Assembly (NCBI GenBank): GCA_051861205.1
Contig: JBHYDC010000023.1
Span: 1-61,282, forward strand
Source of the DNA: JBHYDC01 sp051861205
Lineage (GTDB): Bacteria > Pseudomonadota > Alphaproteobacteria > Rhizobiales > Pleomorphomonadaceae
DNA length: 61,282 nucleotides
Reading direction: 5' to 3'
The notes under the pieces are model-generated. The model ran no database searches. It was not told the DNA's origin and saw nothing but the letters and a program-made list of their open reading frames with translations. The position numbers and the translations under genes were made by a program. Each line of letters opens with the position of its first letter. The first letter of the stretch is position 1. Shown here piece by piece: positions 8,910-17,335 of the stretch.

Positions 8910-9905
8910 ATGATGGACCAAGGCCTCAGCCTCGATCGTCGTAGCCTCCTTGCCGGCGCGGTCTCAGCGGCAGCCATCGGCGCAGGTTCGGTGGCTGGCG
9001 TTTTTGCCGGCTCCAGGCCGGCACACGCGGCGGCGGAAAAGCTTGGCCCCTCCAAGCCCTCCGTCTACCGCTTCAACCTCGGCGAGTTCGAAGTGACGGC
9101 CTTGCTGGACGGCCAGCGCGCAGGCGACGGCCCGCATCCGACCTTCGGTGCAAACCAGCCGCCCGAGGCCGTGGCAGAGCTTGCCGCCGCGAATTTCCTG
9201 CCAGCCGACCGCTCGGTGAATACCTTCACGCCGACGCTGGTGAACACGGGCAAGGAACTGATCCTGTTCGACACCGGCCTTGGTGGCCGCGCCCGCCCTG
9301 CCATGGGCAATCTCGCCGCCCTGATCACGGCCGCCGGCTACGCGCCGGACCAGGTGGACATCGTCGTCATCACCCACATGCACGGCGACCACATCGGCGG
9401 CCTGACGGAGGACGGCAAGCCGGTCTTCGCCAACGCCCGCTATGTGACCGGTGCGCGCGAATATGATTTCTGGACCAAGGAAGCCCGGAACGGCCCCGCT
9501 GCGGAACAGGCCAAGAGCGTGGCCGCGACCGTGGTGCCGCTGGCGGAGAAGATGACCTTCGTCCACGACGGCGCGGCCATCGCCTCGGGGATCACGGCAA
9601 TGGCCGCCTTCGGGCACACGCCCGGCCACATGATCTACAATCTCGAAAGCAGCGGAAAGCGGTTGGTTCTCACCGCCGATACCGCCAACCATTATGTGCT
9701 TTCGCTGCAACGGCCAGACTGGGAAGTGCGCTTCGACGCCGATAAGGCCGCAGCCGCCAAGACGCGCCGCAGCGTGTTCGGCATGTTGGCGGCCGACAAG
9801 GTTCCCTTCCTCGGCTACCACATGCCCTTCCCCGCCGTCGGCTTCGTCGAGCCCAAGGATGACGGCTTCCGCTTCGTGCCGGCAAGCTTCCAGTTGGACC
9901 TGTAA
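8910..9905 (+). CDS. TAT-exported metallo-beta-lactamase-fold hydrolase
   Basis: 331 residues, starting at the first ATG after an AGGAG ribosome site (8898-8903). The N-terminus has a twin-arginine signal ('DRRSLLAGA', then a hydrophobic stretch and 'PAHAA'). The metal site is complete: 'THMHGDHIGG' (residues about 154-163), a later His in 'GHTPGHM', Asp in 'LTADTAN' and His in 'LGYHMPFP'. Layout and termini ('FNLGEFEVTALLDG', 'FRFVPASF') match the methyl-parathion-hydrolase-like branch of the superfamily; the true substrate is unknown. It sits between two ABC exporters on the opposite strand and ends at a strong hairpin. Confidence 0.85.
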   Translation: MMDQGLSLDRRSLLAGAVSAAAIGAGSVAGVFAGSRPAHAAAEKLGPSKPSVYRFNLGEFEVTALLDGQRAGDGPHPTFGANQPPEAVAELAAANFLPADRSVNTFTPTLVNTGKELILFDTGLGGRARPAMGNLAALITAAGYAPDQVDIVVITHMHGDHIGGLTEDGKPVFANARYVTGAREYDFWTKEARNGPAAEQAKSVAATVVPLAEKMTFVHDGAAIASGITAMAAFGHTPGHMIYNLESSGKRLVLTADTANHYVLSLQRPDWEVRFDADKAAAAKTRRSVFGMLAADKVPFLGYHMPFPAVGFVEPKDDGFRFVPASFQLDL

Positions 9906-9920
9906 GGTCGCAAAGGCATA

Positions 9921-9958
9921 AGCGGCCGCCCCTTGGAGAACAGGGGCGGCCGTTCTCG
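9921..9958. terminator. strong terminator hairpin between convergent genes
   Basis: CGGCCGCCCCT (9923-9933) pairs with AGGGGCGGCCG (9942-9952), an 11-bp perfect stem with an 8-base loop, followed by TTCTCGTT. It lies between the MBL hydrolase (+) and the second ABC exporter (-). Confidence 0.8.
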
Positions 9959-11818
9959 TTACTCCGCCGCCGCTTCTTGGTCCTCGTCGTCGCCAAGGTC
10001 CAGGAATCCGCCGGTCTGGCGCGCCCAGAGCCCGGCATAAAGCCCGCCCCTCGCCACCAATTCGGCGTGCGTGCCCATCTCCACGATCCGTCCGCGATCC
10101 ATGATCACAAGCCGGTCCATCTGAGCGATGGTGGAGAGCCGGTGCGCAATGGCGATGACGGTTTTGCCCTTCATCAAGGTGGCAAGGCTGTCCTGAATCG
10201 CGGCTTCCACGTCGCTGTCGAGCGCGGACGTCGCTTCGTCGAGAACGAGGATGGGGGCGTCCTTCAAGAGCACCCGCGCGATCGCGACGCGCTGGCGCTG
10301 CCCGCCGGAAAGCTTGACGCCCCGCTCGCCGACGTGCGCGTCGTAGCCGCTTCGGTGGTTGTTGTCCTCAAGCTCCGGAATGAAATCAGCCGCACGGGCC
10401 AGCCGCGCCGCTTCCATCATCGCCTCGTCCGTCGCGTCCGGCAGGCCGTATTTGATGTTCTCGCGTATGGAGCGATGCAGCAGCGAGGTATCCTGCGTGA
10501 CGACGCCGATCGCCGCGCGTAAACTATCCTGATGCACGTCCGCGATATCCTGACCGTCGATGAGGATCCGCCCGCGTTCGAGGTCGTAGAGCCGCAAGAA
10601 CACGTTGACGAGCGTGGACTTCCCCGCGCCGGACGGCCCGACGACGCCGATCTTCTCGCCCGGCTTGATGGTGAGCGACACCCCGTCGAGCGCGCCGATT
10701 TTCTTGCCGTAATGAAAATGTACGTCCTCGAAGCGAATCTCGCCGCCGGTCACCGCAAGCGGCTTGGCCTGCGGCGCATCCAGCACCGTGTGCGGCTGCG
10801 CGATGGTGGTGATGCCGTCCTGCACGGTGCCGATGTTCTCGAAGATGCCCGTCACCTCCCACATGATCCAGCCGGACATGCTGATGATGCGCACCACAAG
10901 CCCGCCGACCAGCGCGATCGCACCTGTGGTGATCGCACCATGCGACCACAGCCAAATGGCGATAAACCCGGTCAGCGCGACAAGGATGCCGTTGAGCGCG
11001 GAGATGGTGGTCGCCATGCCCGTGATCAGCCGTTCCTGGCCGAAGAACTCACGGAGGTGATCGGACAGCGCGTCGCGCGCGAACTGATCCTCCCGCTCGG
11101 CATGGGCGAACAGCTTCACAGTGTGGATGTTGGTGTAGCTGTCCACGATGCGGCCGGTCAGCAGCGAGCGCGCTTCCGAAATCGCCTCGGATTTCTGCTT
11201 CACCCTTGGAATGAACCAGCGCAGGATCATGAGATAGATCACGATCCACACGACCAAAGGTGCCGCCAACCGCCAATCGGCTTCCGCGAACAAAAACAGC
11301 GCCGAGGCGGTGTAGAGCGCCACGAACCAAAGCGCATCGGCTGCCTGCACCACCGATTCGCGCAGCGCCGGGCCGGTCTGCACGACCTTGTTCGCCACCC
11401 GCCCGGCAAAATCATTGTTGAAGAAGCCGATCGAATGCCGCAGCACGTGCCGGTGGTTCTGCCAACGGATGAGATTGGTGAAACCCGGCGTGATCGCCTG
11501 ATGCACCATCAGATCATGCAGCGCCGTGAACACCGGCCGGGCGACCACGACGACGAAGGCCATCCAGAGGAAATCGCCGCCATGGTCGGTCCATAGCCGG
11601 TCCGGCGTGGTGGCGCCCAAAATATCGACGATCGCACCGATGTAGCGAAAGATCGAAACTTCGATAAGCGCAACCACGAAGCCGACCGCGAGCAGGCCCA
11701 CGAACAACGGCCAAACCTGCGCGAGATAATGCCAGTAGAATCGGCCGAGATGATCGGGCGGTTGAACATCCGCAGCCGACCTGAAGGGATCGATGAGTTT
11801 TTCGAAAAAGCTGAACAT
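9959..11818 (-). CDS. ABC exporter, paralogue of the 6721-8649 gene
   Basis: 619-residue fused transmembrane/ATPase half-transporter. The start is placed at MFSFFEKLIDPFRSA, whose '.F.EK.IDP' pattern matches the N-terminus of the sister gene; 19 extra upstream residues are rejected. Walker A 'GPSGAGKST', signature 'LSGGQRQR', Walker B 'ILVLDEATSALD' and 'IAHRLSTI' are intact. The ATPase halves of the two paralogues are nearly identical over long stretches, while the membrane halves differ, so they may have different substrates or form a heterodimer. Both transporters end in acidic Ala/Glu tails. It is divergent from trmL. Confidence 0.88.
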   Translation of the reverse strand: MFSFFEKLIDPFRSAADVQPPDHLGRFYWHYLAQVWPLFVGLLAVGFVVALIEVSIFRYIGAIVDILGATTPDRLWTDHGGDFLWMAFVVVVARPVFTALHDLMVHQAITPGFTNLIRWQNHRHVLRHSIGFFNNDFAGRVANKVVQTGPALRESVVQAADALWFVALYTASALFLFAEADWRLAAPLVVWIVIYLMILRWFIPRVKQKSEAISEARSLLTGRIVDSYTNIHTVKLFAHAEREDQFARDALSDHLREFFGQERLITGMATTISALNGILVALTGFIAIWLWSHGAITTGAIALVGGLVVRIISMSGWIMWEVTGIFENIGTVQDGITTIAQPHTVLDAPQAKPLAVTGGEIRFEDVHFHYGKKIGALDGVSLTIKPGEKIGVVGPSGAGKSTLVNVFLRLYDLERGRILIDGQDIADVHQDSLRAAIGVVTQDTSLLHRSIRENIKYGLPDATDEAMMEAARLARAADFIPELEDNNHRSGYDAHVGERGVKLSGGQRQRVAIARVLLKDAPILVLDEATSALDSDVEAAIQDSLATLMKGKTVIAIAHRLSTIAQMDRLVIMDRGRIVEMGTHAELVARGGLYAGLWARQTGGFLDLGDDEDQEAAAE

Positions 11819-12181
11819 ACAACGTGATCCAGGGATGCCAGCACCGACGGCCCGCTGGGCGAAGCGCGGGTTCAAGGGGTGTGACGGAATATCAACGGTT
11901 TGCGAAGGGCCTGCGCCGCGTGAGCCAGCGCAGAGCGATGCGACCTGACTTTGAAAAGCCGGTCAGCCGATGAGGGTGAACAATCCAACCATCGCCAGCT
12001 CCCCTTCGGAGCACGGCCACCCGCGGCAGCCTGGAGCGCCATGAAGTTAGCACGGCAAACCAGGATCGCAACAGTCGAGCAAGCACGACGCCGTGATCGG
12101 ATAACCCCGTGGCCGCGATGTTACAACCCTCGCTCATTAGGCTGCTTCAGGATATCAGCGCCTATCACGACGGACCATCCA
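11819..12181. other. divergent gap between ABC exporter and trmL
   Basis: 363 bases. It must carry promoters for the exporter (-) and trmL (+). The left part is G+C-rich with no clear signal. The part just before trmL ('CTCATTAGGCTGCTTCAGGA') is less G+C-rich and may hold its promoter. I saw no RNA gene. Confidence 0.4.
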
Positions 12182-12667
12182 ATGCCCGATCTTGCCCTCT
12201 ATCAGCCCGACATCGCCCAGAACACCGGCACCCTGCTGCGCCTCGGCGCCTGCCTCGGCGTGACGGTGCATGTAATCGGACCGGCCGGTTTCGACCTCTC
12301 CGACAAGGCGCTGAGGCGCGCCGGCATGGACTATCTCGACCACGCCGCCCTCGTGAAGCATGTCGGCTGGAGCGATTTTCTGGCGTGGGCGGAAAATGCC
12401 GGCCGCCGCATCGTGCTTGCCACCACCCGCGCCGGTGAGCCCTATACGAGCCACGCCTTCCGGGCCGATGACATCATCCTCCTCGGCCGCGAGTCGGCCG
12501 GCGTGCCGGACAGCGTTCACGACCGCGCCGATGCCCGCATCCTCATCCCGATGCGGCCGGGCATGCGGTCCGTCAACGTGGCGCTCGCCGGTTCGATGAT
12601 CCTCGGCGAAGCACTTCGTCAGACACGGAGTTTCCCGCCCGTGACAAGCGGTCCCGATCCGGCGTAA
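12182..12667 (+). CDS. trmL: tRNA (cytidine(34)-2'-O)-methyltransferase
   Basis: SPOUT-family methyltransferase that 2'-O-methylates the wobble base of certain leucine tRNAs. I start at MPDLALYQPDIAQNTG, which gives 161 residues, the normal TrmL length; the longer open frame adds unrelated sequence. SAM-binding knot motifs are present: N-terminal 'YQPDIAQNTGTLLR', 'ILLGRESAGVP' (residues about 99-109) and 'ILIPMRPGMRSVNVALAGSM'. It is 33 bases upstream of hemF and probably co-transcribed with it. Confidence 0.92.
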   Translation: MPDLALYQPDIAQNTGTLLRLGACLGVTVHVIGPAGFDLSDKALRRAGMDYLDHAALVKHVGWSDFLAWAENAGRRIVLATTRAGEPYTSHAFRADDIILLGRESAGVPDSVHDRADARILIPMRPGMRSVNVALAGSMILGEALRQTRSFPPVTSGPDPA

Positions 12668-12700
12668 ACGGGTGGGGACCCGTCAACGAGGCCTGTCACC

Positions 12701-13615
12701 ATGTCGCCCCACGCCGCTCTTGCCGCCACCACGCTTCCCGATGGTCTGGAGGAAAAGAAGGCGCTTGCCGCCGCTTGGTTCACGGATCTGCGCAATCGGA
12801 TCTGCGCCGCCTTCGAAGCGATCGAGGACGATGTGAAAGGCCCGCTCGCCGATCAGCCCGCCGGCCGCTTCGTGCGTAAAGCTTGGACGCGCACGGACGC
12901 GTCCGGCGCATATGGCGGCGGCGGCGAGATGTCGTTGATGAACGGCCGGGTGTTCGAGAAGGTCGGCGTCCACGTCTCAACCGTCCACGGCGAGTTCGCC
13001 CCGGAGTTCCGCGCGCAGATCCCCGGCGCCGACCAGGATCCGCGCTTTTGGGCGGCGGGCATATCGCTGATCGCACATCTCCAGAACCCCAACGTTCCGG
13101 CCGTGCACATGAACACGCGCATGGTGGTGACGACCCGGCAATGGTTCGGCGGTGGCGCCGACCTGACACCTGTTCTGGACCGCCGCCGCACCCAGGAAGA
13201 CCCCGACACAATTGCCTTCCACGCCGCCATGAAAACGGCTTGCGAGGGGCACAGCCAAGTTGAGTATGAAAAGCTGAAAGCGTGGTGCGACGAGTATTTC
13301 TACCTTAAGCACCGCAACGAGATGCGCGGCATCGGCGGCATCTTCTACGACTACCTGCACTCCGATAGCTGGGACAACGACTTCGCCCTCACCCGCGACG
13401 TCGGCCTCGCCTTCCTCGACATCTACCCCCGCCTCGTCCGCGCCAACATGGAAACACCGTGGACCGAAGCCGACCGCGAAGAACAACTCATCCGGCGCGG
13501 CCGCTATGTGGAGTTCAACCTGCTCTATGATCGCGGCACGATCTTCGGGCTGAAGACCGGCGGAAACATCGACAGCATCCTGTCGTCAATGCCGCCAGTG
13601 GTGAAGTGGCCGTGA
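12701..13615 (+). CDS. hemF: oxygen-dependent coproporphyrinogen III oxidase
   Basis: Oxidatively decarboxylates coproporphyrinogen III to protoporphyrinogen IX in haem synthesis, using O2. It has 304 residues, normal for HemF. Diagnostic segments are 'FEKVGVHVSTVHG', 'PAVHMNTRMVVTTRQWFGGGADLTPVL' (residues about 128-154, read as overlapping pieces) and 'GIGGIFYDYLHS'. Haem supply fits the neighbouring cytochrome bc1 genes. It is convergent with the low-G+C orphan gene at 13627, with only 11 bases between stops. Confidence 0.95.
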   Translation: MSPHAALAATTLPDGLEEKKALAAAWFTDLRNRICAAFEAIEDDVKGPLADQPAGRFVRKAWTRTDASGAYGGGGEMSLMNGRVFEKVGVHVSTVHGEFAPEFRAQIPGADQDPRFWAAGISLIAHLQNPNVPAVHMNTRMVVTTRQWFGGGADLTPVLDRRRTQEDPDTIAFHAAMKTACEGHSQVEYEKLKAWCDEYFYLKHRNEMRGIGGIFYDYLHSDSWDNDFALTRDVGLAFLDIYPRLVRANMETPWTEADREEQLIRRGRYVEFNLLYDRGTIFGLKTGGNIDSILSSMPPVVKWP

Positions 13616-13626
13616 CAGAGATCTTA

Positions 13627-14664
13627 TCATCTTTTGAATAGGTCTCCCTGAGCATCTGAGGACGGTGCATATCGACCAAGTATCGCTCTGAGGGCATTGT
13701 CGTCGAGTGGCTCTGCGAGCGCCTTATCGTTGAATTTTAGAACCCTGAGGACTCGAATGGCCTTGGGATTGTCTGCAATGCCGCGAAATGCCCATTGGAC
13801 CTGGATCGTATCAATAATGTGGATGCTCAATTGTTCTGCATGCACAAGAGTCCAAAAATGCTCATCGTCAATTCTGAAAAACCGCTCGCGCCCTTTTAAA
13901 TCTTTGCCTTTCCATTGACGTTGACGATCTTCTCTGTCCCAATTTGGAGATGTCACTTTCAGAATTGCGATGCCTGTTAGCCAAAAATCGTCTTCGTACT
14001 CTTCTTTCGGCGGCAAGAATACTTGAAGCCGCGAGAAATTACTGCGGTCAATTGGAAACCTTGGCGTATCTTCGAAACCGATAGCGCTCAAGTCTGGTGT
14101 CTGCATACAAGCTTCATAAAATTTATTCCGCGCATCGAAGGCGTCTCGAAAACGCGTTCTTGTAATTCCGACCTGCTCCAACTCAGACAAATCGGTTTGA
14201 AGAAATGATTTTGCTGCCTCTGCAACGATTCGTGCGCTAATTTGATACTTTGCGTCCTCGTCGGGCTCATCAGTTTCCAGCGGCGACGCTTCGGTCCCGT
14301 CAATCAACGTCTCACGCAATTCTTCGCCTACCAGTTCGGCCCAATGTGCCGGCTCGTGAAGAGTGAGCCCCTTGATGAAGGCCTTCCCAATATCGCTTTC
14401 CGTGAAACCCCACAGGATCGTCAACCCACCAAAGATTACGATCCCCAACTTGCTTATGAATGAGCCATCCTCCGGCGGGAGGATGAAGAGTTCAAACTTC
14501 AGCTTTCCTTCGAACAGTTCGCGGTTCAGTGATTGTATGACCGCTTCGGTCTGTTCGGCGGTGCGAACAAATGTCGAGAGAGGAATTCGATGTCCAGGCA
14601 AATCGAAGTGTATCGAGATCGTCTCGATCGCACGTCCGTCTGTCGTTTCTGTTTCCCCCGTCAT
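13627..14664 (-). CDS. low-G+C orphan protein with one membrane segment
   Basis: 345 residues, no family recognised. The N-terminal 60 residues are strand-rich ('ISIHFDLPGHRIPLSTF'). They are followed by one hydrophobic segment at about residues 70-86 ('LGIVIFGGLTILWGF'), then a helical region and a C-terminal domain of about 130 residues with Trp-rich strands ('DDFWLTGIAILKVTSP', 'DDEHFWTLVHAE', 'IQVQWAFRGIADN'). The gene is much less G+C-rich than its neighbours: two lines counted by hand gave 50% and 43%, against 72% for a line in hemF. This suggests recent acquisition. Function unknown; a membrane-linked sensor or effector is possible. Confidence 0.75.
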   Translation of the reverse strand: MTGETETTDGRAIETISIHFDLPGHRIPLSTFVRTAEQTEAVIQSLNRELFEGKLKFELFILPPEDGSFISKLGIVIFGGLTILWGFTESDIGKAFIKGLTLHEPAHWAELVGEELRETLIDGTEASPLETDEPDEDAKYQISARIVAEAAKSFLQTDLSELEQVGITRTRFRDAFDARNKFYEACMQTPDLSAIGFEDTPRFPIDRSNFSRLQVFLPPKEEYEDDFWLTGIAILKVTSPNWDREDRQRQWKGKDLKGRERFFRIDDEHFWTLVHAEQLSIHIIDTIQVQWAFRGIADNPKAIRVLRVLKFNDKALAEPLDDNALRAILGRYAPSSDAQGDLFKR

Positions 14665-14735
14665 AACATCTACTTACACACTAAACGTTGAGCTGTCTCC
14701 CCCAGCGAAGTAGGAAAACGCGCTGCCGTGGTCAC

Positions 14736-15917
14736 TCACCGCAGCCCATCCACCGGCCCAAATCCACCGGCGATCCACGCCTCCTCCAACGCCGCAAGCC
14801 GGCGGCCGACCTCCGGGCCAGGCTGCATTCCTGCGGCGAGGAGGTCGCGGCCGGATATTGGGAAGCGGGGGGCTTGCCACGTATCCGCAAGCTCAACGAG
14901 TGGGGACAACGGAGCACCTGACCGCGCGGCGGCGAAGATGAGCGCGGCTGAAACCGTTTCGTTGCCGGCGCGATAGACAGCGCGCTTGACCTCAACCTCG
15001 GCGGGCGATGGCCCCAAGCGGCCCGCCCACGTCACCATATCCGCAACGGCATCGCGCTCGGTGTTGGCGAGCCGAAGCCGCTCTTGCAAGCGATCGGCAT
15101 CCTCGGCTGCATCCGCACCAAGCACCGCCAACGCAAGCGGAACCGCTACGATCCGCCCGAAACCGGCAAGGCGAACGAAGCGATCGGGATATCCATCCGC
15201 TCCCAGCGCATGCGCCAGGATGCCCATTTCCGCCATCACCATCACCGTTTCCGCCGCGCGCGGGGCGATGACGAGCTTGCGGATCTCCTGCCCGATCCGC
15301 TCGCGCGAGAGTATGTCGAGGCCCGCCTGCAACCGATCGCAGGCCTCGATCGCCTCAGCGTCCGGATCGCCGGTGCCATATTGCGCGTGGAACCGGAAAA
15401 AGCGGAGCACGCGGAGATAATCCTCACCGATCCGCGCCTCCGGCGAGCCCACGAAGCGCACCCGCCCCGCCAGCGCGTCGGCGATGCCGCCGGCAGGGTC
15501 GAAAAGCGTGCCGTCGGCGTCGGCGTAGATCGCGTTCATCGTGAAATCGCGCCGCGCGGCATCCGCCGCCCAGTTGTCGGTGAACGCAACCACCGCCCGC
15601 CGCCCGTCGGTCTCCACATCGGCGCGCAGCGTGGTGACCTCGAAGGGATGGCCGTCCGCGATGACGGTGACGGTGCCGTGCTCGATCCCGGTCGGGATCG
15701 CCTTGAGCCCCGCCGCCTCAGCCCGCGCGATTACCGCGTCCGGCCGCGCCGTCGTGGCGATATCGACGTCGGACACCTCGCGCCCGATCAGCGTGTTCCG
15801 CACTGCGCCGCCCACAACGCGCGCCCGGTCGCCCGCCACCTCTATCGCAGCCATGACAGAGCGAAAGCGCGGGTCCGCCAAAAACGGGGCGTCGATGCGG
15901 GTGGGCAGCACGCTCAC
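14736..15917 (-). CDS. cca: CCA tRNA nucleotidyltransferase
   Basis: Adds or repairs the 3'-CCA end of tRNAs. The protein has 393 residues of class II nucleotidyltransferase type. 'VVGGAVRNTLIGREVSDVDIATTA' (residues about 34-57) holds the G-G-x-V-R and DxD motifs; 'RRDFTMNAIYAD' and 'GEDYLRVLRFFRFHAQYG' are the B and C motifs; the C-terminal half is helical. Its start overlaps the CoA pyrophosphatase stop by 4 bases (ATGA-type junction), so the two are translationally coupled. Third gene of a three-gene operon. Confidence 0.93.
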   Translation of the reverse strand: MSVLPTRIDAPFLADPRFRSVMAAIEVAGDRARVVGGAVRNTLIGREVSDVDIATTARPDAVIARAEAAGLKAIPTGIEHGTVTVIADGHPFEVTTLRADVETDGRRAVVAFTDNWAADAARRDFTMNAIYADADGTLFDPAGGIADALAGRVRFVGSPEARIGEDYLRVLRFFRFHAQYGTGDPDAEAIEACDRLQAGLDILSRERIGQEIRKLVIAPRAAETVMVMAEMGILAHALGADGYPDRFVRLAGFGRIVAVPLALAVLGADAAEDADRLQERLRLANTERDAVADMVTWAGRLGPSPAEVEVKRAVYRAGNETVSAALIFAAARSGAPLSPLVELADTWQAPRFPISGRDLLAAGMQPGPEVGRRLAALEEAWIAGGFGPVDGLR

Positions 15918-16561
15918 GCGAACACCTGTTCATAGAAGAGCCGGAGAATGCCGGCCGTCACGCCCCAAATCCGGCGGTCCTGATAGGGCATTGCGTAGTA
16001 TCGGCGCTCCATGCCGCGAAACATACGGCTTTCCAAGAGATGGTTGTCCGGCGTCATCAAAAAATGCAGCGGCACCTCGAAAACGTCGGCCACTTCGTCC
16101 GGGTTCGGCGTCAGCGACGCCGCTGCGTCCACCAGCGCGACAACGGGAAAAATGCGGAACCCGGTGTTGGAGATATAGGGATCGAGGAGGCCGATCGGTT
16201 CCACCAGCCGGGGATCGAGGCCGACTTCCTCCTCAGCCTCGCGCAGGGCGGCAGCCACGGGGCCGGCGTCGCCCGCATCGATCTTGCCGCCCGGCAGCGC
16301 GATCTGACCGGCGTGGGATTTCAGGTGGTCGGTGCGCCGCGTCAACAGCAGCGAGGCTTCCGGCTGGCGCGCGACAATGCCGATCAGCACGGCCGCATCC
16401 CTGAGCATGACGCCTTCGAGAAATCCGGCCAGCGTCGGATCGGTCACATGGTCGCCGGCATGGAGCCGGGGCACCAGCGTGACGGTCCCCAATGGATGCA
16501 GCCGGTTCGCGCGCGCCCTTAGATCCTCCGGCGTGAACAGCGCCGCCCCCATTGCCGTCAC
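15914..16561 (-). CDS. CoA pyrophosphatase (NUDIX family)
   Basis: 215-residue NUDIX hydrolase. The UPF0035-type signature before the box ('LLTRRTDHLKSHAGQIALPGG') and the NUDIX box G-x5-E-x7-REUxEExGU starting at 'GGKIDAGDAG' and ending 'REAEEEVGL' identify the CoA/acyl-CoA pyrophosphatase subgroup. It overlaps cca downstream and the DUF1285 gene upstream by 4 bases each, giving a tightly coupled operon. Confidence 0.88.
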   Translation of the reverse strand: MTAMGAALFTPEDLRARANRLHPLGTVTLVPRLHAGDHVTDPTLAGFLEGVMLRDAAVLIGIVARQPEASLLLTRRTDHLKSHAGQIALPGGKIDAGDAGPVAAALREAEEEVGLDPRLVEPIGLLDPYISNTGFRIFPVVALVDAAASLTPNPDEVADVFEVPLHFLMTPDNHLLESRMFRGMERRYYAMPYQDRRIWGVTAGILRLFYEQVFA

Positions 16562-17145
16562 GATGCCTCTCCCCCCAGCGCGCCCCCCGGTAAGGCGTGG
16601 AACACCCCTCCGGCCTGAATGCCGGGACCGTCCGCGCCAGTTTCCACGAACTCCGCGATTTCGTGAAGCAGCGCCCGCGTCAGCCGGGCATCCAACCCAG
16701 CGCGCACATGCACATAGGGAACCAAACCACCGTCCGGCGTCAGTTCAAAGCGAAGCCGGTGGTCCGGCCCCGCCTCCACCACGTCGCCCACATTGGTGCG
16801 AAATGTCATGCGCCGATGGGCGCCCTCACCCGTCACATGCATTTCCACGGCAAGAAACGGCACGTCGGCGACACGGATGCCCACCTTCTCCACCGGCGTG
16901 ACGAGGAAATACCCCTCCCCTTCGCGCTTTAAGACCGAGGCGAAAAGGCGCACCAGCGGCTCCCGCCCGATCGGCGACCCCAGATAATGCCAGCGCCCGT
17001 CACGGTCGATCGCCATGTCGATATCGCCGCAGAACGGCGGATTCCAGCGCTCCACCGGCGGACGCTTGGCGTCGCTGGCGGACCGGCCGATCAGCGCCGC
17101 CAGCCCCGCTACGTCACCGTATCCGCTTGTATCTGCGTTGCTCAT
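16558..17145 (-). CDS. DUF1285 family protein
   Basis: 195 residues. The DUF1285 core is recognisable from 'PPVERWNPPFCGDIDMAIDRDGRWHYLGSPIGR' (positions about 29-61) through 'LVRLFASVLKREGEGYFLVTPVEKVGIRV'. No catalytic residues are known for the family, and I give no function. It is the first gene of the DUF1285 / CoA pyrophosphatase / cca operon and divergent from moxR, with 190 bases between the two start codons. This arrangement is familiar in Hyphomicrobiales. Confidence 0.85.
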   Translation of the reverse strand: MSNADTSGYGDVAGLAALIGRSASDAKRPPVERWNPPFCGDIDMAIDRDGRWHYLGSPIGREPLVRLFASVLKREGEGYFLVTPVEKVGIRVADVPFLAVEMHVTGEGAHRRMTFRTNVGDVVEAGPDHRLRFELTPDGGLVPYVHVRAGLDARLTRALLHEIAEFVETGADGPGIQAGGVFHALPGGALGGEAS

Positions 17146-17335
17146 GCGTCACGGTCCCTGCGCTCGCACGATCACGACCTCGTGAACCGGCTCATCCTAT
17201 TTTCGCCGCGACAGCGGTTGCCCATGGACGAAACTGGCGCATCGACCATGTTCATTGGGAGAGTGGGATGCGCCGGACGTCGATCGATGTCAAACTTCGC
17301 GCGTTTGGACGAAATGGGAAGAGGACCGGCGGACG

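Noticed and set aside
7507..11060. Long near-identical stretches in the two ABC genes as a recent duplication or assembly artefact
   Set aside because: Identity is limited to conserved ATPase motifs; the membrane halves and flanks differ clearly, so they are old paralogues.
10532..11596. 354-codon open frame antisense to the second ABC exporter
   Set aside because: Composition of an antisense shadow, and the sense gene is unambiguous.
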